DNA of 8,698 nt from Candidatus Omnitrophota bacterium (GCA_016196415.1 JACPXS010000076.1:1-8698); one strand, 5' to 3'; shown: positions 1-5,485, counted from the first letter of the stretch. Notes: generated by a model from the letters alone, not told the origin. A program made the numbers and translations.

Positions 1-430
1 AACTGAGCAGGCGACCCCCCCCTTGAGCTGAGCGCATGACGAACCACATGATCCCCAAGAAAATGATCCACGGCGAGAGGGCCATGAGAATGCCTAGAAA
101 TCCACCCTGCGCGGCCTGGATGTCGAAGCTGGGAACGTGCTCGCGCAAGAGCTTGAGCACCTCGTCGTCCTGCGGCAGGATAAAGACGGAAAAGCCGGTG
201 CCATTTTTGAGCCGGCCGTCCACCCGACCATCCACCAACCGCGCCTCCGTGATCTCGTGCGTGGTGGAGTTCTCCTCCAGCATCCGATAGAATTCGCTGT
301 AGGTGATCTGGCGATGGAATTGGCCGGCGTAGTAGGACAGCAACCGCATCAGCAGAATCGTCCCGATGCTAAGCAGCAAAATGATGGGCCAGCGCGCACG
401 TGGCGGCGGCACCGGTCGTAACGTGCTCAT
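1..430 (-). CDS. ftsH: ATP-dependent zinc metalloprotease FtsH, N-terminal part (3' end outside window)
   Basis: This is the N-terminal 143 residues of FtsH, the membrane-anchored hexameric AAA+ protease that degrades misfolded membrane proteins and some regulators. Seen: a first membrane helix (about residues 14-33), a periplasmic domain with the family-typical ITYSEFYRML start (about 42-51) and a VDGRLKNG-type strand pair (68-78), a second membrane helix (about 109-132), then MRSAQGGG, the usual junction into the AAA domain. The Walker motifs and the HEXXH zinc site lie beyond the window edge. The ATG at 430-428 is preceded by AAAGGAG (447-441) at good spacing. The QGGG junction is encoded partly by a run of eight G, a slippage-prone stretch, but the frame is intact as read. 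It follows tilS, a pairing common in bacteria, but 415 bp separate the two and ftsH has its own candidate promoter. Identification is firm. Confidence 0.93.
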   Translation of the reverse strand, partial: MSTLRPVPPPRARWPIILLLSIGTILLMRLLSYYAGQFHRQITYSEFYRMLEENSTTHEITEARLVDGRVDGRLKNGTGFSVFILPQDDEVLKLLREHVPSFDIQAAQGGFLGILMALSPWIIFLGIMWFVMRSAQGGGRLLS

Positions 431-490
431 TCTCGAGAAGCTCCTTTACAAAGTCAGCATGGCGTCCCGTTAGAAGACGTCGCGCTTTTC

Positions 491-507
491 CTCACGATTC
501 ACGTGAG
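491..507. repeat. Short perfect inverted repeat in the ftsH 5' leader
   Basis: CTCACG (491-496) is separated by 5 nt from CGTGAG (502-507). It lies just downstream of the candidate ftsH transcription start and upstream of the ribosome binding site, so it could be an operator half-site pair or a small mRNA hairpin. It does not match the CIRCE heat-shock operator. Function is inference only. Confidence 0.4.
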
Positions 508-523
508 GCATGCATAGTTGATT

Positions 524-553
524 AGTATACCGCGGATCGTCAGGAAGACGCAA
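524..553 (-). promoter_or_regulatory. Candidate sigma-70-type promoter for ftsH
   Basis: Read on the minus strand, TATACT (529-524) matches the -10 consensus at 5 of 6 positions. A weak -35, TTGCGT (553-548), lies 18 nt upstream. The site is about 95 bp before the ftsH start codon and downstream of the palindromic element at 591-804. It would give ftsH expression independent of tilS. The -35 match is poor, so this is a prediction. Confidence 0.4.
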
Positions 554-590
554 GCAAAAGCTCCTGGAGGTACTGTCCTCATTTGGCAGG

Positions 591-804
591 GCCTGCGACC
601 GAGCTGGGGGACCCGCGAAGCGGGTCGGCGACGGCCGGCCGCCAGCGCGTCCGGCATTTCGCGTCCACCCTGATGGTGGACGCTACAGGAGTGCCGTACG
701 CCGCAGGCGGAGGCCCGCTGCCTGCCTGCCGAAGCCTCGGCGCAGGCAGGCGCCACCCCACCTGTCCTCGCCGCGCCGGACGCTCGCCGTCATCGGCTGC
801 AGGC
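591..804. repeat. Nested palindromic (multi-hairpin) intergenic element between tilS and ftsH
   Basis: The 415 bp between tilS and ftsH hold no credible gene; most of the space is a set of nested complementary segments. Outer pairs are GCCTGC (591-596) with GCAGGC (799-804), GACGGC (630-635) with GCCGTC (786-791), and GCGTCCGGC (647-655) with GCCGGACGC (775-783). Three local hairpins also occur: GACCCGC/GCGGGTC (610-626, 3-nt loop), GCGTCCACC/GGTGGACGC (661-683, 5-nt loop) and GCCTGCCTGC/GCAGGCAGGC (720-751). Beside it, at 823-836, is a short tandem GAACTCT-GAACTCC. No U-run follows any stem, so these are not classic intrinsic terminators. The arrangement resembles dispersed REP-like or MITE-like palindromic repeats, but copy number cannot be judged from this window. 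Confidence 0.7.
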
Positions 805-845
805 AGTTTAGCCCACAACCCCGAACTCTGAACTCCGAGCCAACG

Positions 846-1967
846 TCATACGGAAGGACGTCGTTCGGTCGCTCGGCAGATGACGTGATCGCGATCCCGG
901 AATAACTGGATGCCGCCTGGTAGGTCAACTCGGGTGCCTGAGGGGCGCCCCACGAAGAGCTGCTCGGCCACCTCCCAGTGCCGGAACTCCCACCGGCCTA
1001 TCGTGCCCCGCACCTGCCGGATTGCCTGCCGCACCAGCTGGCGCTGGAGGGCCTTCGGTTGGCGCAACAGCATCGCAATCGAGATGGCAATTTCCCTCAC
1101 GCCCCGATCCGTTCCTTCGCTTCCGGCGCCGTGTCCGTTTTGCGAGCTGGCGAACTTCGCACGGGATGGGGACCGTGTTTTCGTGATCCGTTTCCACTGC
1201 TTTCCAGCCGCCGCCTGGAGGTAGGCGTAATCCCATCGGCTCTGTTCCGCGAGTTGGACCAGGGCGCTCTTAATATTGGGATTGTAGTTGCGCTCAAGAA
1301 GCGGGAGCAGCTCATGGCGGATCCGATTGCGCAGAAATCGCGGGTCGGCGTTTGTGATATCTTCGCGATAGGAGAGATGCGCGCGCTCTACATGGGCCAG
1401 GACATCCTGACGCCACGTCTCAAGGAGCGGACGCACCAGCCAGACACCTGCCTGAGCGCTCCGCTTGGCTTGGGCGGGCTCTTCATCCAGCGTCCGAGTG
1501 ATCGGTATGGCTGTCAATCCCATCAGCCCGGTGCCTCTGAGCAACCGCATGAGGACGGTTTCAGCCTGGTCATCCGCCGTGTGCGCGAGCGCGACGTGGG
1601 TTGCGCTGTGGCATTGCGCGACCTCGCGCAACACGCCGTACCGGATCCGTCTGGCTCCATCCTCAAGCGACCAACCCTCGCGGGCGCAGATCGCGGCGAC
1701 ATCCCGCCGCTCGATCGTGACCGGAAGATGCCACCGCGCCCCCAACTCCCCGACAAACGCGGCATCCTGAACGGATTCCCGGCGTAACCCGTGGTCGAGA
1801 TGGGCGATGAACAACTCAAAGTTCCAGGAGGGCTGGAGGACGATCAACACCTGCAGCAGCGCAACCGAATCCACTCCCCCTGAAACGGCCACGACAATCC
1901 GCGCGCCTGGAGGAAGCAACCGGTTGGCGACGATCGTCTGCTGGACCTGGCGAGACAGCCCAGTCAT
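846..1967 (-). CDS. tilS: tRNA(Ile)-lysidine synthetase TilS
   Basis: TilS uses ATP to attach lysine to C34 of the CAU anticodon of tRNA-Ile2, so that it reads AUA as isoleucine. Seen: the PP-loop SGGVDS (residues 29-34), the LDHGLR segment (57-62), the family motif HTADDQAET (129-137) with RLLRGTGLMGL after it (141-151), and the hallmark DPRFLRNRIRHELLP (208-222). The C-terminal part ends with SGTRVDLPGGIQLFRDRD, consistent with the substrate-binding C-terminal domain. At 373 residues it is longer than minimal forms and shorter than the E. coli enzyme. The linker at about 255-295 is low in recognisable motifs. Its ATG overlaps the stop of the upstream HEAT-repeat gene by 4 nt (ATGA) and the Shine-Dalgarno is weak, suggesting translational coupling. 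Identification is firm. Confidence 0.95.
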   Translation of the reverse strand: MTGLSRQVQQTIVANRLLPPGARIVVAVSGGVDSVALLQVLIVLQPSWNFELFIAHLDHGLRRESVQDAAFVGELGARWHLPVTIERRDVAAICAREGWSLEDGARRIRYGVLREVAQCHSATHVALAHTADDQAETVLMRLLRGTGLMGLTAIPITRTLDEEPAQAKRSAQAGVWLVRPLLETWRQDVLAHVERAHLSYREDITNADPRFLRNRIRHELLPLLERNYNPNIKSALVQLAEQSRWDYAYLQAAAGKQWKRITKTRSPSRAKFASSQNGHGAGSEGTDRGVREIAISIAMLLRQPKALQRQLVRQAIRQVRGTIGRWEFRHWEVAEQLFVGRPSGTRVDLPGGIQLFRDRDHVICRATERRPSV

Positions 1968-2569
1968 TCGTGGTGCTCAATCCGCCTCATCGCAAGGGTG
2001 ACGACCCGTCGCACATCGCGGTCTCGCTCTCGCGTGTTCCGCAGCAGGACCGCCGTCCTGGCTCTCGGGTCATGAATCCGGCTGACGACATCCAAGGCGG
2101 TCATCCGGACCTCGGGCGATCGGTCTCGAAGCGCCTTGATCAATGCCGGCAGCATCTCGGGGTTGCGCTGTTGGAGCGGCTCAAGCGCCAGCAGCGCAGC
2201 GCGCCGGACGGTTGGATGCCGATCGGATGCAAGCGTCTGGAGGAGCGTTGGGACGGCGGGGGCCCCTTCAATGGCGGCGATCGCCCGCACGCTGTAGGCC
2301 CTCATGTCCGGATCACCGCTGCGCAAGTACGGTTCAAGAAGACCGACGGTGCTCGGCTCGCGCAGCGCCTCGAGTCGGAGGAACGCCAGTTGTCGTTGGT
2401 AGGGATCTTCGGATTCGAGCGACTTCAGCAATTCCTCGGCGCGAGGACTTGGGGCAGCCGACCGGGGCTGCTCTTGCGCGTCCGCGTGAGGGATGACACA
2501 GGCCACGCTGAGCGCAAGCCACGGGAGCAGCCAGGCTCTGGCATCTGGCCGTGTCAGGACATTCCCCAT
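1964..2569 (-). CDS. Secreted HEAT-repeat protein of unknown function
   Basis: A 201-residue protein with an N-terminal signal-peptide-like segment: a basic start, a hydrophobic core at about 13-26, and a possible cleavage site after ADA near residue 31. After it come about five alpha-helical HEAT-type repeats (roughly residues 44-75, 76-106, 107-137, 138-168, 169-200). They show the typical D-P-x-x-R-x-x-A spacing, for example in SGDPDMRAYSVRAI and DRHPTVRRAALLAL. Such repeats form protein-binding solenoids; the partner is unknown. The chosen ATG at 2569 gives the signal peptide and starts 13 bp after the hibernation-factor stop. A longer in-frame reading (up to 2911) would overlap hpf and add an unlikely sequence. 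The Shine-Dalgarno is weak. The gene sits in an operon between hpf and tilS, with a 4-nt overlap to tilS. Cys24 has a poor lipobox context, so a lipoprotein is possible but less likely. Confidence 0.8.
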   Translation of the reverse strand: MGNVLTRPDARAWLLPWLALSVACVIPHADAQEQPRSAAPSPRAEELLKSLESEDPYQRQLAFLRLEALREPSTVGLLEPYLRSGDPDMRAYSVRAIAAIEGAPAVPTLLQTLASDRHPTVRRAALLALEPLQQRNPEMLPALIKALRDRSPEVRMTALDVVSRIHDPRARTAVLLRNTRERDRDVRRVVTLAMRRIEHHE

Positions 2570-2582
2570 CGGGCGCGATCCG

Positions 2583-2981
2583 TCAAAAGGGCTCAAGGGG
2601 GCCTCTCGCCTCAGCGCCTGCGGCTCTTGGTCCGCTGCGTCCGCTTCGAGCCACACGCGTTGAGCGCCTGCGCAAGTGTTCCCGACGCAGGACCGCTTTC
2701 TGCTTCTCAAGCTGCCGTTCGAGCTCCATGAAGGTTTTCCGGATCGCCATCCCCGGCTCTCGTCGTTCCTCATGGGCGGCCACGGTATGTCCAGGGACGT
2801 GGCAGGTGACGGAGGCCCGGTACAGCGATCGGCTCCCGTTTTCTTCAAATACCGCGTGCAGGGAAACCGCATCGGGGGGAAAGTGCTGCAACTTCTCTTC
2901 CAGTCGATCAATGAGCTCGTCGATTAACCGCTGCACCTGGGGCTTGGCCTGCACATGCTTCAATTCGACCGTTCGTTTCAT
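2583..2981 (-). CDS. hpf: Ribosome hibernation promoting factor / RaiA family protein with basic C-terminal tail
   Basis: A 132-residue member of the S30AE (HPF/YfiA, 'sigma-54 modulation') family, which binds the 30S decoding region and inactivates or dimerises ribosomes in slow growth. Seen: an N-terminal beta strand (MKRTVELKHV), an amphipathic helix (VQRLIDELIDRLEEKLQHF, 16-34), the strands LHAVFEENG and YRASVTCHVPGHTVAAHE (41-71), and a final helix MAIRKTFMELERQLEKQKAVLRRE (78-101). This is the usual beta-alpha-beta-beta-beta-alpha order. Residues about 99-132 form an extra tail rich in Arg, Gly, Ala and Ser. It is too short to be the C-terminal dimerisation domain of long HPF. The start at 2981 is supported by GAGGAG (2992-2987). 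It begins the operon hpf, HEAT protein, tilS. Confidence 0.9.
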   Translation of the reverse strand: MKRTVELKHVQAKPQVQRLIDELIDRLEEKLQHFPPDAVSLHAVFEENGSRSLYRASVTCHVPGHTVAAHEERREPGMAIRKTFMELERQLEKQKAVLRREHLRRRSTRVARSGRSGPRAAGAEARGPLEPF

Positions 2982-2999
2982 GGAGACTCCTCGAAGCAC

Positions 3000-3028
3000 A
3001 TCATACGCGATTTCCCGGTCGCGCACAA
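3000..3028 (-). promoter_or_regulatory. Candidate sigma-70 promoter of the hpf operon
   Basis: On the minus strand, TTGTGC (3028-3023) and TATGAT (3005-3000) are separated by 17 nt. The -10 matches consensus at 5 of 6 positions and the -35 keeps TTG. The expected start near 2993 leaves a very short leader, with the GAGGAG ribosome binding site beginning almost at +1. An additional upstream promoter is therefore possible. Confidence 0.55.
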
Positions 3029-3046
3029 TGCTTGCCCGTCCGCTGG

Positions 3047-3077
3047 GTTTGCGCGTGAGCGCGTTCAACGCGCAAAC
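3047..3077. repeat. Perfect 10-bp inverted repeat upstream of the hpf promoter
   Basis: GTTTGCGCGT (3047-3056) and its exact reverse complement ACGCGCAAAC (3068-3077) are separated by 11 nt. The spacer contains GCGCGTT, which can pair internally with the second arm as an alternative. It lies about 20 bp upstream of the hpf -35 element, a position suited to an activator or repressor site. It could also be a hairpin in transcripts reading through from the tRNA. No T-run follows, so a classic terminator is unlikely. Confidence 0.45.
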
Positions 3078-3167
3078 GCGCCAACCTGCCAACGGGAACA
3101 CGTGACGTCGTCAACGAGGCATGGACGCCTTTTGCGGTGCTGCGTCGCTCTGCACTGTTGCGGTGTC

Positions 3168-3317
3168 ATGATCAGGATGGTGACGGGGATGGACCAGCCT
3201 GTTGACCAACTGCGGGGATTTGCGTACGGCGCCGACGCCTACTTGACAAAGCCGGTTGAGTTCACCGACATCCTGGAGACGGTGGCTCGGCTTTTGGGAG
3301 AGCACGCCGCCACCTAG
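3168..3317 (+). pseudogene. Remnant of a response-regulator receiver (REC) domain, C-terminal half only
   Basis: This is the only coding-like signal on the plus strand. The frame reads IRMVTGMDQPVDQLRG, then GADAYLTKPVEFTDIL and ETVARLLG, ending at TAG 3315-3317. That is the beta4-alpha4-beta5-alpha5 half of a CheY-like receiver domain, including the conserved Lys-Pro (LTKP). The first half, with the acidic pocket and phospho-accepting Asp, is not present upstream in any plus frame. The upstream extension of the same frame is compositionally unlike a receiver domain. There is no clear ribosome binding site before the ATG at 3168. I read it as a decayed gene left next to the tRNA 3' end. A very small expressed protein is possible but unsupported. 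Confidence 0.6.
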
Positions 3318-3385
3318 TGGTTCGACAAGGTTCTGTTGATGGATGGCTCACCACAGACCCCGGTGGAGGGATCGCATCATAGGAG
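3318..3385. other. Short non-coding gap downstream of the tRNA
   Basis: There is no gene here. On the minus strand, after the tRNA, there is no encoded CCA and no strong hairpin with a U-run; a weak CACC/GGTG pairing (about 3350-3366) is the best terminator-like candidate. The stretch CGGTGGAGGGAT (3361-3372) repeats the tRNA 3'-arm sequence CGGCGGAGGGAT (3389-3400) with one mismatch. Confidence 0.4.
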
Positions 3386-3459
3386 TGGCGGCGGAGGGAT
3401 TCGAACCCCCGACCTTGGGATTATGATTCCCCTGCTCTAACCAACTGAGCTACACCGCC
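3386..3459 (-). tRNA. tRNA with CAU anticodon, probably elongator tRNA-Met (tRNA-Ile2 is the alternative)
   Basis: The 74 nt fold as a standard cloverleaf. The acceptor arms are GGCGGTG and CGCCGCC (one G-U pair). The D stem is GCTC/GAGC, the anticodon loop is ATCATAA with CAT at 34-36, and the T arm is GGGGG-TTCGAAT-CCCTC. The discriminator is A73. CCA is not encoded, so it must be added by nucleotidyltransferase. The anticodon stem GGGGA/TCCCA has a G27-A43 mismatch at its top pair. A CAT anticodon can belong to initiator Met, elongator Met or the TilS substrate tRNA-Ile2. The normal first acceptor pair (G-C) argues against initiator. A32 and the GGAATCATAATCC core resemble elongator Met in many bacteria more than the CTCATAA loop usual for Ile2. 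The 5' ten bases overlap the 3' end of larE; positions 8-10 form its TAG stop. Confidence 0.93.
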
Positions 3460-4355
3460 GATGAGACTCTCGACTCATAGTTGTTCCGTTCGTCATGCGC
3501 AATCGCCGTCAGGGGCACATCGTCTTCGGCTGCCGCGTCCGCCCCTCCAGAACGATACCCGGCGCGGTCCACCCCAACGGTGTCAAACCCCAATGCGGCA
3601 AACTGTCTCGCGATGGCACTCGCCAGCGCGGACTCGAGGATGCGAGCGACTTCGTCCGATCCCACCTCGATGCGGGCATGCCGCCCCATGTGTCGTACGC
3701 GAATCTGTCGAAACCCCTGGGCGCGCAGCACCGCCTCCGCTTCCTCGATCTGCTTGAGCCGCTCTTCCGTCACCGCCGTGCCGTGCGGAATCCGAGACGC
3801 CAGGCAGGCGTTTTGCGGCCGATCCCAGTTGGGTAACCCCAACTGCCGCGCGATTGCTCGGACCTCCCATTTTTCAAGCCCGGCTTCTTGCAGGGGTGCT
3901 TGCACCCCAAAGGCAAGCGCGGCTCGCTGGCCGGGCCGCTCAGTCAGCTGATCATCCCCGATGGCTCCGTAGAGCACGACCGCGTAGTGCCGTGCTTGCG
4001 CAAGCGACCAGAGCGTTGCGAAGAGCTCGCGCTTGCACGCATAACATCGCGCGCTGGTATTTGCCCGATAGGCGGGGTCTTCAAGTTCGTTTGTCTGAAC
4101 GACCAGGTGCGCAAGCTGAAGGTGGCGCGCAAGCCGGCGGGTTTCGATGAGATCCTCCCGAGCCAACGAGGGCGAGTCGGCCGTGACGGCGAGCACGCCG
4201 TCATCGCCCAGCGCGTCGAGCGCCAGTTTCGCCAAGAGCGTGGAATCAACCCCCCCTGAGAATGCGACGATCGCCCGTTTCAAGCCAAGAAGGATCTTCG
4301 TGACCTCTCTGAGCTTCTCCTGAACCGAATCGGATCCCCGCTCGCCGCCGTTCAT
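3450..4355 (-). CDS. larE: LarE-family ATP-dependent sacrificial sulfur transferase (PP-loop)
   Basis: LarE activates a pyridinium carboxylate with ATP and, in the lactate racemase pathway, donates sulfur from its own cysteine to build the nickel-pincer cofactor. Seen in this 301-residue protein: the PP-loop SGGVDS (33-38), the RCYACKRELF segment (Cys104, Cys107), and PQNACLASRIPHG, whose Cys184 aligns with the sacrificial cysteine of the family. After these comes the C-terminal RVRHMGRHARIEV strand pair. No further cysteines follow, which fits the single-cysteine sacrificial type rather than a three-cysteine iron-sulfur type. The start is ATG at 4355, overlapping the mnmA TGA by 1 nt; GTG at 4358 is the alternative (4-nt overlap). 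No larA, larB or larC lies in the window. The last codons and the TAG stop lie inside the tRNA gene. The family is firm; the substrate here is unknown. Confidence 0.88.
   Translation of the reverse strand: MNGGERGSDSVQEKLREVTKILLGLKRAIVAFSGGVDSTLLAKLALDALGDDGVLAVTADSPSLAREDLIETRRLARHLQLAHLVVQTNELEDPAYRANTSARCYACKRELFATLWSLAQARHYAVVLYGAIGDDQLTERPGQRAALAFGVQAPLQEAGLEKWEVRAIARQLGLPNWDRPQNACLASRIPHGTAVTEERLKQIEEAEAVLRAQGFRQIRVRHMGRHARIEVGSDEVARILESALASAIARQFAALGFDTVGVDRAGYRSGGADAAAEDDVPLTAIAHDERNNYESRVSSAV
3474..3502 (-). promoter_or_regulatory. Candidate tRNA promoter inside the larE coding region
   Basis: On the minus strand, TTGCGC (3502-3497) and TATGAG (3479-3474) are 17 nt apart. The predicted start near 3467 is about eight bases before the mature tRNA 5' end at 3459, a typical distance for a separately transcribed tRNA. 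The hexamers match the consensus moderately. The tRNA could also be processed from the mnmA-larE transcript. Confidence 0.5.
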
Positions 4356-5440
4356 CACGCCTCACCCCCCGCAATCCATCCGCCCCCCAGCACGATGTCG
4401 CCATCGTAAAACACAACGGCCTGGCCAGGCGTCACCGCTGATTGCGGCTCGTCAAATTCCACAGACACGCTCCCCTCACCCGCCGCGGTGATGCGGGCCG
4501 AGGCGCCGTCATGGCGCGATCGGATTTTCACGACAGCCCGGATTGCGGCCATCGGAGGCGGAACCGACACCCAATTCACCCGCTCGGCAATCAGGGTCGG
4601 TCGCAACAGCGCCTGGCGAGGGCCGACGACAAGCCGGTTATTCGGGCGGTCCATGCCGACGACGTACAGCGGCGTCCCCGCCGCGATGCCTACCCCCTCC
4701 CGCTGCCCGATCGTATAGCCCAGGAGCCCCTGATGCGTGCCGAGCCGTCGGCCATCGGTGTCGGTAATCGGCCCTGGCTCATCGCTTACCTGGAGTGCTT
4801 TCCGGAGAAACCCGTTCTTATTTCGGTCACGCACGAAACAAAGATCTTGGCTCTCCGGCTTCTCCGCCGTTGCCAAGCCGAATGCCCGCGCAAGGTCCCG
4901 CACAGCCGTTTTGCTCAACTCGCCGATCGGAAACCGAGCCCTGGCAAGCTGCTCCTGCGTGAGGTTAAACAACACGTACGACTGGTCTTTGTCGATGGCG
5001 ACGGCTCGTTCAAGGATGTAACGCCCATTCCGGGCGTCATAGCGGAGGCGCGCGTAATGTCCTGTGGCCATCGAAGAAGCCTCAAGAGCCTTGGCGTGGC
5101 CAAGGAGCGCGCCAAATTTGATATGGTCGTTACAGGCGATGCAGGGGTTGGGGGTCAAGCCCTGACGGTAGCTGTCGACAAAGTAGTTGATGACGCGCTC
5201 CTGGAAGATCGCGGCCAAGTCCAACGACTCATGGCGGATGCCGAGTCGCTTGGCGACGGCCTTGGCGTCTAGCGTATCGCGGACGGAGCAGCACAGCCGC
5301 GTTCCGCTCGAGACGCAGACGTCCTTGCCCCACAACTGCAGCGTCACCCCAACAACCTCATGGCCTTGCTCAGCGAGCAACGCGGCTGCCACGGAGCTAT
5401 CAACACCCCCGCTCATGGCCACCACTACACGCTCAGCCAT
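4355..5440 (-). CDS. mnmA: tRNA-specific 2-thiouridylase MnmA
   Basis: MnmA adenylates C2 of the wobble uridine in tRNA-Lys, -Glu and -Gln and inserts sulfur relayed from a cysteine desulfurase, giving s2U34. This 361-residue protein has the usual length. Seen: the PP-loop SGGVDS (10-15), TPNPCIACN with Cys100 (nucleophile position), ATGHYAR (125-131), DQSYVLF (152-158), and PESQDLCFV with Cys201 (persulfide position). After these come LGTHQGLLGYTIGQREG and a C-terminal beta barrel ending in FYDGDIVLGGGWI. The start at 5440 is chosen because GAGGAG (5451-5446) precedes it by 5 nt. A GTG 18 nt upstream would place that ribosome binding site inside the gene. It is the first gene of an apparent mnmA-larE-(tRNA) unit and overlaps larE. 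Confidence 0.96.
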   Translation of the reverse strand: MAERVVVAMSGGVDSSVAAALLAEQGHEVVGVTLQLWGKDVCVSSGTRLCCSVRDTLDAKAVAKRLGIRHESLDLAAIFQERVINYFVDSYRQGLTPNPCIACNDHIKFGALLGHAKALEASSMATGHYARLRYDARNGRYILERAVAIDKDQSYVLFNLTQEQLARARFPIGELSKTAVRDLARAFGLATAEKPESQDLCFVRDRNKNGFLRKALQVSDEPGPITDTDGRRLGTHQGLLGYTIGQREGVGIAAGTPLYVVGMDRPNNRLVVGPRQALLRPTLIAERVNWVSVPPPMAAIRAVVKIRSRHDGASARITAAGEGSVSVEFDEPQSAVTPGQAVVFYDGDIVLGGGWIAGGEA

Positions 5441-5445
5441 CGTTG

Positions 5446-5451
5446 CTCCTC
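5446..5451 (-). promoter_or_regulatory. Ribosome binding site deciding the mnmA start
   Basis: GAGGAG on the minus strand lies 5 nt before ATG 5440-5438. It supports this start over the in-frame GTG at 5458. Confidence 0.7.
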
Positions 5452-5479
5452 GAATCACGACAGTTCATATGCGCTTCCT

Positions 5480-5485
5480 ATTATA
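5480..5485 (-). promoter_or_regulatory. Candidate -10 element of the mnmA promoter
   Basis: A perfect TATAAT on the minus strand lies 39 bp upstream of the mnmA start. No convincing -35 hexamer occurs at 16-18 nt (ATCTCG at 17 nt is poor), so it may depend on an activator or be fortuitous. It is the best promoter signal in the gap between the cytochrome genes and mnmA. Confidence 0.5.

Noticed and set aside
13..20. Run of eight G/C in ftsH as a possible frameshift
   Set aside because: The frame runs through it into the expected QGGG junction and stays open to the window edge, so there is no sign of disruption.
36..421. Open frames on the plus strand opposite the ftsH start
   Set aside because: They mirror a clear FtsH N-terminus on the minus strand and resemble no protein family.
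591..804. CRISPR array in the repetitive tilS-ftsH gap
   Set aside because: The repeats are single palindromes of different sequence, not regularly spaced direct repeats with unique spacers.
499..928. Several open frames on both strands across the tilS-ftsH gap
   Set aside because: They are Arg/Ala/Pro/Gly-rich readings of GC-rich palindromes, with no ribosome binding sites or recognisable domains.
978..1787. Long plus-strand open frame opposite tilS
   Set aside because: It is an antisense reading of a well-supported tilS; the product has no family features.
1970..2731. Long plus-strand open frame opposite the HEAT-repeat gene
   Set aside because: Antisense shadow of a repeat-bearing gene, caused by GC-rich codon bias.
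2570..2911. Upstream extension of the HEAT-repeat gene
   Set aside because: It would overlap almost all of hpf, and the added residues look like an off-frame translation. The ATG at 2569 gives a proper signal peptide.
4442..5272. Plus-strand open frame opposite mnmA
   Set aside because: Antisense of a fully conserved MnmA; no domain recognised.
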